Made by a program: the position numbers and the translations under genes. Shown one piece after another: positions 6,080-7,771 of a stretch of DNA of 7,771 nucleotides; position 1 is the stretch's first letter; every line of letters begins with the position of its first letter. Source of the stretch: Nitrospinota bacterium (GTDB lineage Bacteria; UBA8248; JACPRG01); NCBI GenBank assembly GCA_030740135.1, contig JASLXW010000187.1, positions 1-7,771 on the forward strand. Direction: 5' to 3'. Below the pieces are notes generated by a model, which worked only from the letters and a program-made list of their open reading frames with translations, was not told where the DNA came from and did not search any database.

Positions 6080-7534
6080 ATGGTTTCCAAAGACACTGCC
6101 ACGGACATCCTCATCATCGGCACGGGAGCGGCGGGGTTGTCCGCGTCAATCGAAGCTTCATCCAGAGGTGCCCGGGTCAAGATTGTGGAGCAGGCCCCCA
6201 CGTACGGAGGGGCGTCGATCATCTCCGGCGGCGGGGTCTTGATGGTGGACACCCCCCTTCAGCGGAAAAAGGGTGTCGAAGACTCCATCGAGCGGGCTTG
6301 TGAAGATTGGCGCAAATGGTCCAATGGGACCGCGGATATGGAGTGGGCGCGGTTCTATATCGAAAGGAGCCTGCCCGATCTCTATCACTGGACGGCGGGG
6401 CTCGGCGTCGGGTGGTCGGTGTTGATGGATCAAGAAGGCAATTCCGTCCCCCGATGGCATAGACCGGAAGGGGGAGGGGAAGAAATCGTTCGCTGCCTCT
6501 ATCAAGAGGCCGTCAAGTCGGAGGCCGTCGAATGGGCCTTCTCGACACGTGTCAAGAGACTCGTCAAGGATCAGGAGGGCGCGGTCAGGGGCGCCGAAGT
6601 TCAACGGGAATCCGGCGGGGAAGCGATCGAGGCCAGGGCCGCCATCGCGGCGACCGGAGGGTTCTGCTCCAACCACGACATGATCCGAACGCATTCGCCC
6701 CGATTGAAGGATGTGAAGTTTCTGGCCGGCGGGGGTCCCGGCGCCCTTGGTTCCGGGCATGGGTTGATCGGTGACGCGGGAGGCGGGCTCCGGCACCTCG
6801 AAGATATCTGGATGTACGCGTTCGCAACACCCGACCCCAAGGATCGGGACGGGAAGAGGGGTCTGGTGATCAGGGGCCTGAAGCACGCCGTCTGGGTCAA
6901 TTTTCAAGGGAAACGGTTTCATAATGAAGACCTGTCCGGAGGCGCGACCGGGACGCCGGCGGTCTTGAGTCAGAACCCCCCGATGTGCTGGGCCGTCATC
7001 GACTCGTCCATGATCGGGGAGATCGTGGTCTCCGACCCTTCCTACCGAGCGGGGAGCGAGAGCGTTTTGGATATGGTGATGGGGCTTCTCAAAGGCTCGC
7101 CTGACATCAAGAAGGCGTCGTCAATCGAGGATCTGGCGAAGGCCATAAACGTGGATCGGGATGAATTCGGAAAGACCGTCAATGGCTATAACCGGTATTT
7201 GGAAGATGGTTTGACGGAAGACCCCGCGTTCGGAAAAGACCTGCGGGGGGTGAAAAAGATTGAGGCGCCGCCCTTCTACGCGATTCAGTTCATGCCCCTG
7301 GCCCGGAAGAACTTTGGAGGGGTCGGGACGGATCTGACTTGCCGGGTCTTGGACCCGCTGGGCGACGCCGTCCCGGGGCTCTACGCGGCCGGGGAAGTCG
7401 CCGGAATGGCTGGAGGACACATCAACGGCGCGGCCGGCCTTGAAGGGACCATGCTGGGACCCTCGATTTTCTCCGGCCGGGTCGCGGGGGCCTCGGCGGC
7501 CCACCATCTTGGATTCGGTCAAGGATTCCGGTAG
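6080..7534 (+). CDS. FAD-dependent oxidoreductase, FAD_binding_2 family (fumarate reductase / KstD-like)
   Basis: A 484-aa flavoprotein expected to move hydride between FAD and a carbon-carbon double bond or similar centre; the substrate is unknown. The ATG at 6080 puts the FAD fold at the extreme N-terminus: 'DILIIGTGAAGLSAS' (9-23) with GxGxxG at 14-19, Glu37 at the end of the second strand, and 'YGGASIISGGGVLM' (42-55). Later motifs are 'AAIAATGGFCSNHDM' (187-201), 'VNFQGKRFHNED' (273-284), and the C-terminal FAD contact 'VPGLYAAGEVAGMAGGHING' (431-450) followed by 'AAGLEGTMLGPSIFSGRVAG' (451-470). The HGxNRLGG signature of true fumarate reductases is replaced (445-456), so the substrate-binding Arg found there is missing and plain fumarate reduction is unlikely. 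An upstream extension in frame to 5915 is open but has no family features. Translation may be coupled to the mini-ORF that stops 2 nt before. No cytochrome or ferredoxin partner is visible. Confidence 0.88.
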   Translation: MVSKDTATDILIIGTGAAGLSASIEASSRGARVKIVEQAPTYGGASIISGGGVLMVDTPLQRKKGVEDSIERACEDWRKWSNGTADMEWARFYIERSLPDLYHWTAGLGVGWSVLMDQEGNSVPRWHRPEGGGEEIVRCLYQEAVKSEAVEWAFSTRVKRLVKDQEGAVRGAEVQRESGGEAIEARAAIAATGGFCSNHDMIRTHSPRLKDVKFLAGGGPGALGSGHGLIGDAGGGLRHLEDIWMYAFATPDPKDRDGKRGLVIRGLKHAVWVNFQGKRFHNEDLSGGATGTPAVLSQNPPMCWAVIDSSMIGEIVVSDPSYRAGSESVLDMVMGLLKGSPDIKKASSIEDLAKAINVDRDEFGKTVNGYNRYLEDGLTEDPAFGKDLRGVKKIEAPPFYAIQFMPLARKNFGGVGTDLTCRVLDPLGDAVPGLYAAGEVAGMAGGHINGAAGLEGTMLGPSIFSGRVAGASAAHHLGFGQGFR

Positions 7535-7687
7535 TTGCGTCGGCGTTTCTTTTTAAGGGTTCCCCGCCCGTAAAAAAGCCGGCGACGTTTTGGACTTCCC
7601 CCGGTTTGGTGGAGAGTTAAGGGCTTGGGTTTTCAGGCGGGGACTTGTCGTCGATGCCGGTTAACTATGCGTTAGATTTCCAGAACC

Positions 7688-7693
7688 AGGAGA
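7688..7693 (+). promoter_or_regulatory. ribosome-binding site for the right-edge gene
   Basis: AGGAGA lies 6 nt upstream of the ATG at 7700, which fixes the start of the partial gene at the edge. The 7535-7687 stretch before it contains an imperfect hairpin (7550-7576) and otherwise nothing recognisable. Confidence 0.6.
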
Positions 7694-7699
7694 TCACGA

Positions 7700-7771
7700 A
7701 TGCTAGGCTTGATTGTCATCCCCGAAGGCAAGATTTGCGACTACATTGACGGCAAGTTCCGTAACGATACG
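7700..7771 (+). CDS. N-terminus of a type I restriction enzyme R subunit-like protein (partial)
   Basis: Only 24 codons are present before the window ends, in an open frame from ATG 7700 with a good Shine-Dalgarno. The stretch 'ICDYIDGKFRNDT' (12-24) resembles the opening of HSDR_N-type proteins, where a 'D(Y/F)IDGK...(D/T)TPEEYVRQ' segment precedes the nuclease domain of type I restriction R subunits and related enzymes. If right, the full protein would be a large DNA-cleaving translocase or a shorter restriction-like protein, and a defence locus would begin here. The call rests on about a dozen residues, so it is tentative; that this is a real gene start is more secure than its identity. 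Confidence 0.45.
   Translation, partial: MLGLIVIPEGKICDYIDGKFRNDT

Noticed and set aside
6158..6922. Open frame on the minus strand (254 codons) opposite the flavoprotein
   Set aside because: Antisense to the FAD motifs, no recognisable domain or ribosome-binding site.
7550..7576. Hairpin after the flavoprotein gene (TTTTTA...GGG / CCC...TAAAAA)
   Set aside because: The T tract is on the 5' side and the A tract on the 3' side, opposite to what an intrinsic terminator needs on either strand; the stem also has an A-G mismatch.

Overview
The window comes from a GC-rich bacterial chromosome, probably an uncultivated lineage near the old Deltaproteobacteria (Tectomicrobia- or Rokubacteria-like would also fit). 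The clues are the 23S 3' end and 5S rRNA, the high GC in most coding regions, and the gene mix: an orphan NMT1-type binding protein, a ThDP enzyme, dipeptide-type ABC permeases and a KstD/fumarate-reductase-like flavoprotein. This taxonomic guess is weak, since only about 155 nt of 23S is present.

Layout. Bases 1-421 are the tail of an rRNA operon: the 23S 3' end, a spacer with a strong hairpin, 5S rRNA and a clear intrinsic terminator. A promoter-like sequence (511-539) precedes a secreted ABC substrate-binding protein (736-1782). A possible weak terminator follows, then a ThDP-dependent decarboxylase/synthase-like enzyme (1965-3746). Near 3840 the composition drops abruptly (41 G+C in 3781-3840 against 20 in 3841-3900). 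The AT-rich segment of about 580 bp that follows carries two small unknown genes in convergent orientation whose stop codons touch (3935-4138 + and 4139-4348/4390 -). It ends at about 4422, inside the reading frame of a DppB/OppB-type permease, of which only the last 110 or so codons remain (4423-4758). A full-length DppC-type permease follows (4778-5740). Next come a promoter-like sequence, an orphan signal-peptide mini-ORF with an ideal Shine-Dalgarno (5949-6077), and a 484-aa FAD_binding_2 flavoprotein (6080-7534). The window closes on the first 24 codons of a gene resembling a type I restriction R subunit.

How the genes relate. No complete pathway is visible. The binding protein has no cognate NMT1-type permease or ATPase here. 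The dipeptide-type permease pair has lost the front of its first member and has no ATPase or binding protein in the window. The orphan signal peptide could be what remains of an exported protein downstream of the permeases. The ThDP enzyme and flavoprotein look like small-organic-acid or ketone metabolism, but their substrates cannot be read from sequence.

The most notable feature is the set of discontinuities: an AT-rich insert, a permease cut at the insert edge, an exported protein cut just after its signal peptide, and a restriction-like gene at the right edge. This suggests a rearranged accessory region next to an rRNA operon, although a chimeric assembly cannot be excluded from sequence alone.
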